A stretch of DNA of 64,000 nt. Source: Isoperla grammatica (lineage: Eukaryota; Arthropoda; Insecta; Plecoptera; Perlodidae). Shown here one piece after another: positions 48,616-60,117 of the stretch (positions are counted from its first letter, which is position 1; every line of letters begins with the position of its first letter). The notes beneath the pieces were generated by a model that saw only the letters and a list, made by a program, of their open reading frames with translations, was not told where the DNA came from and did not search any database. The position numbers and the translations under genes are program-made. Location: contig OX246745.1 of the NCBI GenBank assembly GCA_945910005.1, forward strand, positions 43,728,251 through 43,792,250, read 5' to 3'.

Positions 48616-49212
48616 CAGTGGCCGTCAACTATAGAGATGAACCCCAGGTATAGACATTTCCCCAAACAACCTTTCCCCCACCACCTTCCGCAACTCGACA
48701 GACCAGACCCGTCCCATCTGTTTACAAACCGCAGAAGGTTCAACTACCTGCTCAATTTAAAGTGAAGTTGCGTATACCAAAAAAATTAAAATCGTTACAA
48801 CAACTTTTAACTTCTTGTGGTTATGAGATTGTTGTTTCAATTAAAAAATCAAGCAAACTGCAATTTTATTTTTTTAATTCGTCCATATTTGAATAAATGT
48901 GCTGAAACATTTATCGGATTTTCTCAGTCGAATATGGACGAATTAAAAAAATTTAAATTGCACTTTGCTTAATTTTTTAATTGACACAACTATCTCATAA
49001 CTACAAGAAGTAAAATGTTGTTTTAACGATTTTAATTTTTTGGGTACGCAACTTCACTCAACTTCACTTTTAATTGAGCAGGTAGTTGAACCTTTCTGCA
49101 GTTTGTAAACAGATGGGACGGGTCTGGTCTGTCGAGTTGCGGAAGATGGTGGGGGAAAGTTTGCTTGGGGAAATGTCTATACCTGGGGTTCATCTCTAGT
49201 TGACGGCCACTG
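48616..49212. mobile_element. 597-bp palindromic mariner-like MITE
   Basis: The two halves are inverted copies of about 275 bp each, separated by about 45 bp. The ends are CAGTGGCCGTCAACTA and its complement, with TA on each side (48614-48615 and 49213-49214), as for Tc1/mariner target duplications. The arms are roughly 90% or more identical by eye; the right arm carries an extra AGTGAAGTTG repeat. The spacer has an inner hairpin (AAATGT...ACATTT). There is no coding capacity. Confidence 0.9.
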
Positions 49213-49377
49213 TAACCATGCAATTATGCAAAGTGGGTTGCGGCTGCGTGCGGACTGAGACTGACTCGGCCCGGTGAGGAACCCAAAATTGACTAGATCA
49301 TCATAAATCTGTTTGCTGTCCGTCGGCATGAGTTGAGCAGGCCTACGAGCCAAGCACGCCAGGTCCGAGTTCATCAG

Positions 49378-51130
49378 GCGGGGGGTGTGGTCCGGGTACT
49401 AAGGTACTAAGGGCACTTATGTACTAAAGGCACTAAGCTAACAGCGTCAGGTAAAAGGGTCTCCAGGCGGGGGGTTGGTCCGGGTACTAAGGTACTAAGG
49501 TACTAAGGCACTAAGGAACTAAGGTACTAAGGTACTAAGGTACTAAGGTACTAAGGTACTAAGGCACGAAGGTACTCAGGCACTAAGGTACTAAGGGCAC
49601 CATATGGTACTAAGGGCACTAAGGGCACTAAGCTTACAGCGTCAGGTAACAGGGCGATGTCGGCGATGGCGGGGAATGTGGTCTGGGTACTAAGGTACTA
49701 AGGGTACTATGGTACTAAAGTACTAAGGTACTAAGGTACTTTGTGTACTAAGGTACTAAGGTTCTAAGGGTACTAAGGTACCAAGGTACTAAGGTACTAA
49801 GGGTACTTAGATACTAAGAGCACTAAGGTACTTAGGGTAATTGGTACTAAGGGTATAAAGGTACTAAGGGCACTAAGGTACTAAGGGCACTAAGGTACTA
49901 AGGGCACTAAGGTACTAAGGGTAATTGGTACTAAGGGCACTAAGGTATTAAGGTACTCAGGTACTAAGGGTTCTAAGGGCACTAAGGTACTAAGGTACTA
50001 AGGGCACTAAGGTACTAAGATACTAAGGGCACTAAGGTACTAAGGGCACGTAGCTTACAGCGCCAGGTAACAGGGTCACCAGTCGGGGGGTTTGGTCCGG
50101 GTACTAAGGTACTAAGGGCCTTAAGGTACTAAGGTACTAAGGGCACTAAGGTACAAAGGGCACGTAGCTTACAGCGCCAGGTAACAGGGTCACCAGTCGG
50201 GGGGTTTGGTCCGGGTACTAAGTTACTTAGGTACTTAGGGTACTAAGGGTACTAAGGTACTAAGGGCCTTAAGGTACTAAGGTACTAAGGGCACTAAGGT
50301 ACTAAGGGCACGTAGCTTACAGCGCCAGGTAACAGGGTCACCAGGCGGGGGGTGTGGTCCGGGTACTAAGGTACTAAGGGTACTAAGGTACTAAGGGTTC
50401 AAAGGTACTAAGGGCACTAAGGTACTAAGGGTAATTGGTACTAAGAGTACTTAGGTACTTAGGGCACTAAGGTACTAAGGTACTCAGGTACTAAGGGTTC
50501 TAAGGGCACTAAGGTACTAAGGTACTAAGGGCACGTAGCTTACAGCGCCAGGTAACAGGGACACCAGTCGGGGGGTTTGGTCCGGGTACTAAGTTACTTA
50601 GTTACTTAGGGTACTAAGGGTACTAAGGTACTAAGGGCACTAAGGTTCTAATGGCACTTAGGTACTAAGGGCACTAAGGTACTAAGGGTAATTGGTACTT
50701 AGGGTACTAATGTACTAAGGGCACTGAGATACTAAGGTACTGTACTAAGGGTACTAATGGCACTAAGGTACTAAGGTACTAAGGTCACTAAGGTACTAAG
50801 GTACTAAGGGCACTAAGGTACTAAGGTACTAAGGGTACTTAGGTACTAAGGGTTCTAAGGGCACTAAGGTACTAAGGTACTAAGGGCACTAAGGTACTAA
50901 GGGCACTAAGGTACTAAGGTACTAAGGGCACTAAGGTACTAAGGTACTAAGGGTACTTAGGTACTAAGGGTTCTAAGGGCACTAAGGTACTAAGGTACTA
51001 AGGGCACTAAGGTACTAAGGACACGTAGCTTACAGCGCCAGGTAACAGGGTCACCAGGCGGGGGGTGTGGTCCGGGTACTAAGTTACTAAGGTACTTAGG
51101 GTACTAAGGGTACTTAGCTAACAGGCCAGG
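49378..51130. repeat. Irregular GGTACTAA array with a recurrent spacer
   Basis: The core is GGTACTAA, or GGGCACTAA with variants, in 8-9 bp steps. About eight times it is interrupted by a conserved segment containing TTACAGCGCCAGGTAACAGG and GGTCCGGGTAC (for example near 49450, 49640, 50050, 50170, 50320, 50540 and 51030). The array is therefore a higher-order repeat of simple tracts plus spacer. No frame stays open. Confidence 0.93.
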
Positions 51131-51755
51131 TAATAGGGCAACACCCCCCTCGACGTCTCAAGTAGAGGGGCCATTACATTGGCCACACTGAGAAGATTGT
51201 CAGGCAAAGAAGTGTAGAAGGGAGCTGTTGTTAGACCATGTTTGTCTGATGGTAGTTGTTTTTCCATTGTATTTTATTGCAGGAAACTAATTTTAAACCG
51301 TGGTATAAATAATATGCAGAGATAATTTGACAAGGCAAGTTTTTCTTTTTCAGTTTATTATTAATTATTTCAGTTTATGATTAATTTCAATGGTCCACGA
51401 TTTTAAAGCTTCACATGGAACTTTTGACCTTTCTACTTTCAGGAAGAATTAAACATGTCTGAAATTTTGCATCGTTGTAACTGAAATATAATCAATGTTT
51501 TCGATAGCAATTTAATGATTCAATTTAATTTAGTTTAAAAATTGTAATTTAATAATTTTCTCAAAACAATTGAAAAAAGTATGAAAATGCTTGTTTTTAG
51601 CATTTCACAAGGACGTCATATATAACATAACTAGTATTTTGCTATACGCTGTGTGTGTGTGCTTTGTCATTATATACACGCATGGGTGCTTTTGTTTAAA
51701 CATCCTTAGGAAGTATGCAACATTTTCAATAAATATGTTCACAGGGGACTATGCT
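51131..51755. other. Unique AT-rich DNA
   Basis: No domain is recognised. The frame at 51591-51782 is hydrophobic and short and runs into the next array. Confidence 0.5.
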
Positions 51756-51762
51756 AAAAATA

Positions 51763-54700
51763 ATCGGCCTGTGCAACCGTAAGTATACAAGTCAAGTGTG
51801 TTGATGGGCATCAGTGTTTAGAATGACCGGCCTGTGCAACCGTAAGTATACAAGTCAAGTGTGTTGATGGGCATCAGTGTTTAGAATGACCGGCCTGTGC
51901 AACCGTAAGTATACAAGTCAAGTGTGTTGATGGGCATCAGTGTTTAGAATGACCGGCCTGTGCAACCGTAAGTATACAAGTCAAGTGTGTTGATGGGCAT
52001 CAGTGTTTAGAATGACCGGCCTGTGCAACCGTAAGTATACAAGTCAAGTGTGTTGATGGGCATCAGTGTCTAGAATGACCGGCCTGTGCAACCGTAAGTA
52101 TACAAGTCAAGTGTGTTGATGGGCATCAGTGTTTAGGATGACCGGCCTGTGCAACCGTAAGTATACAAGTCAAGTGTGTTGATGGGCATCAGTGTTTAGG
52201 ATGACCGGCCTGTGCAACCGTAAGTATACAAGTCAAGTGTGTTGATGGGCATCAGTGTTTAGAATGACCGGCCTGTGCAACCGTAAGTATACAAGTCAAG
52301 TGTGTTGATGGGCATCAGTGTTTAGGATGACCGGCCTGTGCAACCGTAAGTATACAAGTCAAGTGTGTTGATGGGCATCAGTGTTTAGAATGACCGGCCT
52401 GTGCAACCGTAAGTATACAAGTCAAGTGTGTTGATGGGCATCAGTGTTTAGAATGACCGGCCTGTGCAACCGTAAGTATACAAGTCAAGTGTGTTGATGG
52501 GCATCAGTGTTTAGAATGACCGGCCTGTGCAACCGTAAGTATACAAGTCAAGTGTGTTGATGGGCATCAGTGTTTAGAATGACCGGCCTGTGCAACCGTA
52601 AGTATACAAGTCAAGTGTGTTGATGGGCATCAGTGTTTAGAATGACCGGCCTGTGCAACCGTAAGTATACAAGTCAAGTGTGTTGATGGGCATCAGTGTT
52701 TAGAATGACCGGCCTGTGCAACCGTAAGTATACAAGTCAAGTGTGTTGATGGGCATCAGTGTTTAGAATGACCGGCCTGTGCAACCGTAAGTATACAAGT
52801 CAAGTGTGTTGATGGGCATCAGTATCTAGAATGACCGGCCTGTGCAACCGTAAGTATACAAGTCAAGTGTGTTGATGGGCATCAGTATCTAGAATGACCG
52901 GCCTGTGCAACCGTAAGTATACAAGTCAAGTGTGTTGATGGGCATCAGTGTTTAGAATGACCGGCCTGTGCAACCGTAAGTATACAAGTCAAGTGTGTTG
53001 ATGGGCATCAGTGTCTAGAATGACCGGCCTGTGCAACCGTAAGTATACAAGTCAAGTGTGTTGATGGGCATCAGTGTTTAAAATGACCGGCCTGTGCAAC
53101 CGTAAGTATACAAGTCAAGTGTGTTGATGGGCATCAGTGTTTAGGATGACCGGCCTGTGCAACCGTAAGTATACAAGTCAAGTGTGTTGATGGGCATCAG
53201 TGTTTAGAATGACCGGCCTGTGCAACCGTAAGTATACAAGTCAAGTGTGTTGATGGGCATCAGTATCTAGAATGACCGGCCTGTGCAACCGTAAGTATAC
53301 AAGTCAAGTGTGTTGATGGGCATCAGTGTTTAGAATGACCGGCCTGTGCAACCGTAAGTATACAAGTCAAGTGTGTTGATGGGCATCAGTGTTTAGAATG
53401 ACCGGCCTGTGCAACCGTAAGTATACAAGTCAAGTGTGTTGATGGGCATCAGTGTTTAGAATGACCGGCCTGTGCAACCGTAAGTATACAAGTCAAGTGT
53501 GTTGATGGGCATCAGTGTTTAGAATGACCGGCCTGTGCAACCGTAAGTATACAAGTCAAGTGTGTTGATGGGCATCAGTGTTTAGGATGACCGGCCTGTG
53601 CAACCGTAAGTATACAAGTCAAGTGTGTTGATGGGCATCAGTGTTTAGAATGACCGGCCTGTGCAACCGTAAGTATACAAGTCAAGTGTGTTGATGGGCA
53701 TCAGTGTCTAGAATGACCGGCCTGTGCAACCGTAAGTATACAAGTCAAGTGTGTTGATGGGCATCAGTGTTTAGAATGACCGGCCTGTGCAACCGTAAGT
53801 ATACAAGTCAAGTGTGTTGATGGGCATCAGTGTTTAGAATGACCGGCCTGTGCAACCGTAAGTATACAAGTCAAGTGTGTTGATGGGCATCAGTGTTAAG
53901 AATGACCGGCCTGTGCAACCGTAAGTATACAAGTCAAGTGTGTTGATGGGCATCAGTGTTTAGAATGACCGGCCTGTGCAACCGTAAGTATACAAGTCAA
54001 GTGTGTTGATGGGCATCAGTATCTAGAATGACCGGCCTGTGCAACCGTAAGTATACAAGTCAAGTGTGTTGATGGGCATCAGTGTTTAGAATGACCGGCC
54101 TGTGCAACCGTAAGTATACAAGTCAAGTGTGTTGATGGGCATCAGTGTTTAGAATGACCGGCCTGTGCAACCGTAAGTATACAAGTCAAGTGTGTTGATG
54201 GGCATCAGTGTAAAAATGACCGGCCTGTGCAACCGTAAGTATACAAGTCAAGTGTGTTGATGGGCATCAGTGTTTAGAATGACCGGCCTGTGCAACCGTA
54301 AGTATACAAGTCAAGTGTGTTGATGGGCATCAGTGTTTAGAATGACCGGCCTGTGCAACCGTAAGTATACAAGTCAAGTGTGTTGATGGGCATCAGTATC
54401 TAGAATGACCGGCCTGTGCAACCGTAAGTATACAAGTCAAGTGTGTTGATGGGCATCAGTGTTTAGAATGACCGGCCTGTGCAACCGTAAGTATACAAGT
54501 CAAGTGTGTTGATGGGCATCAGTGTTTAGAATGACCGGCCTGTGCAACCGTAAGTATACAAGTCAAGTGTGTTGATGGGCATCAGTGTTTAGAATGACCG
54601 GCCTGTGCAACCGTAAGTATACAAGTCAAGTGTGTTGATGGGCATCAGTGTTTAGAATGACCGGCCTGTGCAACCGTAAGTATACAAGTCAAGTGTGTTG

Positions 54701-55598
54701 ATGGGCATCAGTGTTTAGAATGACCGGCCTGTGCAACCGTAAGTATACAAGTCAAGTGTGTTGATGGGCATCAGTGTTTAGAATGACCGGCCTGTGCAAC
54801 CGTAAGTATACAAGTCAAGTGTGTTGATGGGCATCAGTATCTTGAATGACTGGCCTGTGCAACCGTAAGTATACAAGTCAAGTGTGTTGATGGGCATCAG
54901 TGTTTAGAATGACCGGCCTGTGCAACCGTAAGTATACAAGTCAAGTGTGTTGATGGGCATCAGTATCTAGAATGACCGGCCTGTGCAACCGTAAGTATAC
55001 AAGTCAAGTGTGTTGATGGGCATCAGTGTTTAGAATGACCGGCCTGTGCAACCGTAAGTATACAAGTCAAGTGTGTTGATGGGCATCAGTGTTTAGAATG
55101 ACCGGCCTGTGCAACCGTAAGTATACAAGTCAAGTGTGTTGATGGGCATCAGTATCTAGAATGACCGGCCTGTGCAACCGTAAGTATACAAGTCAAGTGT
55201 GTTGATGGGCATCAGTGTTTAGAATGACCGGCCTGTGCAACCGTAAGTATACAAGTCAAGTGTGTTGATGGGCATCAGTGTTTAGAATGACCGGCCTGTG
55301 CAACCGTAAGTATACAAGTCAAGTGTGTTGATGGGCATCAGTGTTTAGAATGACCGGCCTGTGCAACCGTAAGTATACAAGTCAAGTGTGTTGATGGGCA
55401 TCAGTGTTTAGAATGACCGGCCTGTGCAACCGTAAGTATACAAGTCAAGTGTGTTGATGGGCATCAGTGTTTAGAATGACCGGCCTGTGCAACCGTAAGT
55501 ATACAAGTCAAGTGTGTTGATGGGCATCAGTGTTTAGAATGACCAGCCTGTGCAACCGTAAGTATACAAGTCAAGTGTGTTGATGGGCATCAGTGATT
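51763..55598. repeat. 63-bp minisatellite, about 61 copies
   Basis: The unit starts GACCGGCCTGTGCAACCGTA and is nearly invariant. Differences are limited mainly to GTGTTTAG/GTATCTAG/GTGTCTAG and GAATG/GGATG. Every unit contains GTAAGTAT, a perfect match to positions +1 to +8 of a U1-type splice donor on the plus strand. The unit has stops in every frame tested by eye, so no long frame results. Confidence 0.97.
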
Positions 55599-55841
55599 AG
55601 GATGTAAATATCTTATTACCATCACACTTTAGTTACCGCTTAAGGTACAGTAATGACGTGACCATGTGACTTTCCTAAAACAATTGTGGAGAAAAATTGG
55701 GAAGAGGGGGGGGGGGGGGCGTCTCTCATTCACTTATGTTTAACACAGCAATAAAAATATCGCCACAAATGTTGGTGGTGAATTTTCTCCGAAATGTTGT
55801 GATAACTTGTCACCTCGGTGGTGAGTGTGGTGTCTTCCTAT

Positions 55842-57380
55842 ACACCCATACACCCATACACCCATACACCCATACACATTTACACCCACACACCCATACA
55901 CCCATACAACCATACACCCATACACCATACACCATACACCCATACACCCATACACCCATACACCCATACACCCATACACACATACACGCATACACCCATA
56001 CATCCATACACCCACACCCATACACCCATACACCCACACACCCATACACCCATACACCCATACACATTTACACCCATACACCCATACACCCACACCCATA
56101 CACCCATACACACATACACCCACACCCATACACCCATACACCCACACACCCATACACCCATACACCCATACACATTTACACCCATACACCCATACACCCA
56201 CACCCATACACCCATACACACATACACCCATACACCCATACGCCCTTACACCCATACATTCATACACCCACACACCCATACACCCACACCCATACACCCA
56301 TACACTCATACACCCATACATCCATACACCCATACACCCATACACCCACACACCCATACACCAATACACCCATACACCCACACCCAAACACCCATACACC
56401 CATACACCCATACACCCATACACCCATACACCCATACACCCATACACCCGCACACCCATACACCTACACCCATACACCCACACCCATACACCCATACACC
56501 CATACACCCATACACCCATACACCCATACACCCATACACCCATACACCCATACGCCTATACATCCATACACCCACACCCATACACCCATACACCCACACA
56601 CCCATACACCCATACACCCATACACCCATACACATTTACACCCATACACCCATACACCTACACCCATACACCCATACACACATACACCCATACACCCATA
56701 CGCCCTTACACCCATACATTCATACACCCACACACCCATACACCCACACCCATATACCCATACACCCACACCCATACACCCATACACTCATACATCCATA
56801 CACCCATACACCCATACACCCACAATCCCATACACCCACACCCATACACCCACACCCATACACCCATACACCCATACACCCATACACCCATACACCCATA
56901 CACCCATACACCCATACATGCATACACCCATACACACATACACCCATACACCGACACCCATACACCCATACACCCATACACCCATACCCATACACCCATA
57001 CACCCACACCCATACACCCATACCCATACACCCATACGCCCATACACCCATACACCCATACACCCACGCCCATACACCCATACATACACCCATACACCCA
57101 TTCACCCATACACCCACACCCACACACCCATACACTTATACACACATACACACATACCCCCATACACCCATACACCTAAACGCCCATACACCCACACACC
57201 CATACACCCACCCTCCCATACACCCACACATACACCCATACACCCATACACCCACACCCATACACCCATACACCCATACACCCACACACACATACACACA
57301 TACACCCATACACCCACACCCATACACCCACACATACACCCATACACCCATACACCCACACCCATACATCCATACACCCA
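55842..57380. repeat. 8-bp minisatellite (ACACCCAT), about 190 units
   Basis: The unit is ACACCCAT, with recurrent 6-bp forms (CCCACA) and longer blocks containing ATTTACACC, CGCCCTTACA and ATTCATACA. One block of about 130 bp (near 56040, 56160 and 56620) recurs with little change. The strand bias (C-rich plus, G-rich minus) is telomere-like, but the motif is not the arthropod TTAGG repeat. Many overlapping frames on both strands are artefacts of the array. Confidence 0.95.
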
Positions 57381-58330
57381 GCTAGTCAGTGGCCTCGCTG
57401 CGTCGTCCCTGAGCAAACGCTGGTAACAGGTGCAACCGCTGTCCGCAAGGTTTTCATTCCCATCCAATCATCTCGAAAACGCGACTAACAAATGCGGATT
57501 AATAATAGAACCATACATATTTATGGTTTTATTTTTATTTTATTTGTATTACTTTATTTATTTTCATGCACAGTACTGGCACGTTGTCGCTAAATACAGG
57601 CACGTTGTTGCCTGGAACTTCAATTTTGATATGGAAAATTACTTACATAAACCAATTATTGTTTAGCAACCTTGGATTTTGCAACTAATATGGACCCTAA
57701 GCACACTACAGCTATATGTGCGGGCTATAACAATATAAATACAGATACGTTCATGTAATCAAATTACAATAATGTAGTTATTACAAAGTAGCTAAAATGT
57801 ATTTATTTATTTAAAAATGATCGTGTCTTGTTAATTTAAATTATTTACTAGAAAATCAATATTACAAAAAAAAAGCCATATTTATATTATATAATGTAAG
57901 ATTGAAAATCGTATTTAAAATAAATATAAATAAGTATGGTAAAGGAAAATGTAAATTGATAAATTGGAAGAAGTGAGCTGGGCCTATAACTGTAACAGCA
58001 ACAGATATTGTAGTGAACAAACAGGTGGGAGTAGTCTTAATTGAGCAAAGTACAATTACGTTCAAAATACAATACATACAAAATACAATACATTATAAAC
58101 AGTACAGAATGAAAATATTATTGCATTTGGTGGATTAGGTTTTCTATTTATAAAGTTAGTACTACACAGATAATCAATAATATTATGCAGTCGTCAGGTC
58201 GATAGTAGATAGTCGAATAGAAATATTAGGGAATCGTAGGATTTCCTGGAAATTTATTGGCGAAACACTCTTGGGTGGAATTGTGAAATCCAGAAATCAA
58301 AAACCCGGACATTAAATTGCCAGTCCCGGT
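57381..58330. other. AT-rich DNA, nothing recognised
   Basis: No coding domain, array or inverted repeat is evident. Short frames such as 57862-58077 (minus) are not supported. Confidence 0.5.
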
Positions 58331-58349
58331 GGTCTAGGAGTCATTCAGA

Positions 58350-59402
58350 GTGCTGTCGTGATTGAAGGATTGAAGCAGAGTACGCTGTGATTGAAGGATT
58401 GAAGCAGAGTGCTGTCGTGATTGAAGGATTGAAGCAGAGTGCTGTCGTGATTGAAGGATTGAAGCAGAGTGCTGTCGTGATTGAAGGATTCATGCAGAGT
58501 GCTGTCGTGATTGAAGGGTTGAAGCAGAGTGTTATCGTGATTGAAGGATTGAAGCAGAGTGCTGTCGTGATTGAAGGATTGATGCAGAGTACTGTCGCTA
58601 TTGAAGGATTGACGCAGAGTACTGTCGTGATTGAAGGATTGAAGCAGAGTACTGTCGCTATTGAAGGATTGACGCAGAGTACTGTCGTGATTGAAGGATT
58701 GAAGCATAGTGCTGTCGTGATTGAAGGATTGACGCAGAGTACTGTCGTGATTGAAGGATTGACGCAGAGTACTGTCGTGATTGAAGGATTGGTGCAAAGT
58801 ACTGTCGCTATTGAAGGATTGACGCAGAGTACTGTCGTGATTGAAGGATTGACGCAGAGTACTGTCGTGATTGAAGGATTGATGCAGAGTACGGTCGCTA
58901 TTGAAGGATTGACGCAGAGTACTGTCGTGATTGAAGGATTGATGCAGAGTACTGTCGCTATTGAAGGACTGACGCAGAGTACTGTCGCTATTGAAGGATT
59001 GATGCAGAGTACTGTCGCTATTGAAGGATTGATGCAGAGTACTGTCGTGATTAAAGGATTGACGCAGAGTACTGTCGTGATTGAAGGATTGATGCAGAGT
59101 ACTGTCGCTATTGAAGGATTGACGCAGAGTACTGTCGTGTTTGAAGGATTGATGCAGAGTACTGTCGCTATTGAAGGATTGATGCAGAGTACTGTCGCTA
59201 TTGAAGGACTGACGCAGAGTACTGTCGCTATTGAAGGATTGATGCAGAGTACTGTCGCTATTGAAGGACTGACGCAGAGTACTGTCGCTATTGAAGGACT
59301 GACGCAGAGAACTGTCGCTATTGAAGGATTGATGCAGAGTACTGTCGCTATTGAAGGGTTAAAGCAGAGTGCTATCGTGATTGAAGGATTGAAGCAGAGC
59401 AT
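58350..59402. repeat. 30-bp minisatellite, about 35 copies
   Basis: The unit contains GTGATTGAAGGATTGACGCA. Variants alternate TCGTGATT/TCGCTATT and GACGCAG/GATGCAG/GAAGCAG. GTGCTGTC and AAGCAG forms dominate the outer units, and GTACTGTC and GACGCAG or GATGCAG forms the inner ones. The open frames (plus VIEGLKQSAV, minus INPSIATVLC) follow from the ten-codon unit. Confidence 0.95.
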
Positions 59403-59915
59403 AGAACCACTAGACAGTACGACCAGAGGTCGCGCATGTTCTAATCCTCTGGGTCACCCCTCGTAAACGGCACCCGCAACATTTAAACAGATGTCAGACG
59501 TCATCAGCTATGTGAAAGTCATGCCTGCCATTATTTACTCCCGGAGAAACCCTAACACTAATCTATTAGACGAGGCCTTCACACAACCAAATTATACGAG
59601 CATATATTCTACTTCAGGTGTGTTCCAGGACTATGGGGCATTGCAGTATGCACATACCACTCAACCAGATATGAAATACTTCTCATACTACCCTAATGTA
59701 TGTGTCTTAAATACATCCCATTTCTCAGAACATATGGCAATTATCTGTCTCTAAGAAATGCAAAGCTGTCCCAAATTATTAGACTGATAAAATGTAGAAA
59801 TCCTTACCTTAATACCAGTAATTATCCCCATACGTCAACAGTTGTGTATGCAGTGAAGGTTATCCAAAACAACTTAGATTACGTTTTATTTTATGCCGAT
59901 AGCACGGATTAAACA
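59403..59915. other. Unique DNA, nothing recognised
   Basis: Short plus-strand frames at 59491-59754 and 59700-59912 have no domain I recognise. Confidence 0.45.
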
Positions 59916-59919
59916 TTAG

Positions 59920-60000
59920 ATCAGTTTGGTAGAGCGATTGAGACGCGGCTAGGTTCTCTTTCACACTGAGACTGAGGTTTGATGCCGTGGTGGACTTTCT
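59920..60000 (+). repeat. tRNA-derived SINE head (candidate)
   Basis: The plus strand reads CAGTTTGGTAGAGCGATTGA (a good pol III A box) and, about 40 bp on, GAGGTTTGATGCCGTGG (a good B box, GGTTYGANNCC). The spacing suits an internal pol III promoter. The acceptor stem is not closed, so it is read as a SINE head and not a tRNA gene. Confidence 0.55.
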
Positions 60001-60117
60001 TTACTACGTCTTCCCCGCGGCCGCGGTTCATCCTACTACCGCAACCAAAGATATCCGCTTCAGCAGCGGGGCTCCGCGTTGTACGGACGTACATAGCCGC
60101 CTTCTGGAGGGTAGAAC

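Noticed and set aside
55697..57467. Long His/Thr/Pro-rich (plus) and Gly/Val/Tyr-rich (minus) frames
   Set aside because: They arise from the ACACCCAT array and occur in overlapping frames on both strands.
58341..59466. Open frames of 353 and 359 codons on opposite strands
   Set aside because: Ten-codon unit of the 30-bp array; no independent coding evidence.
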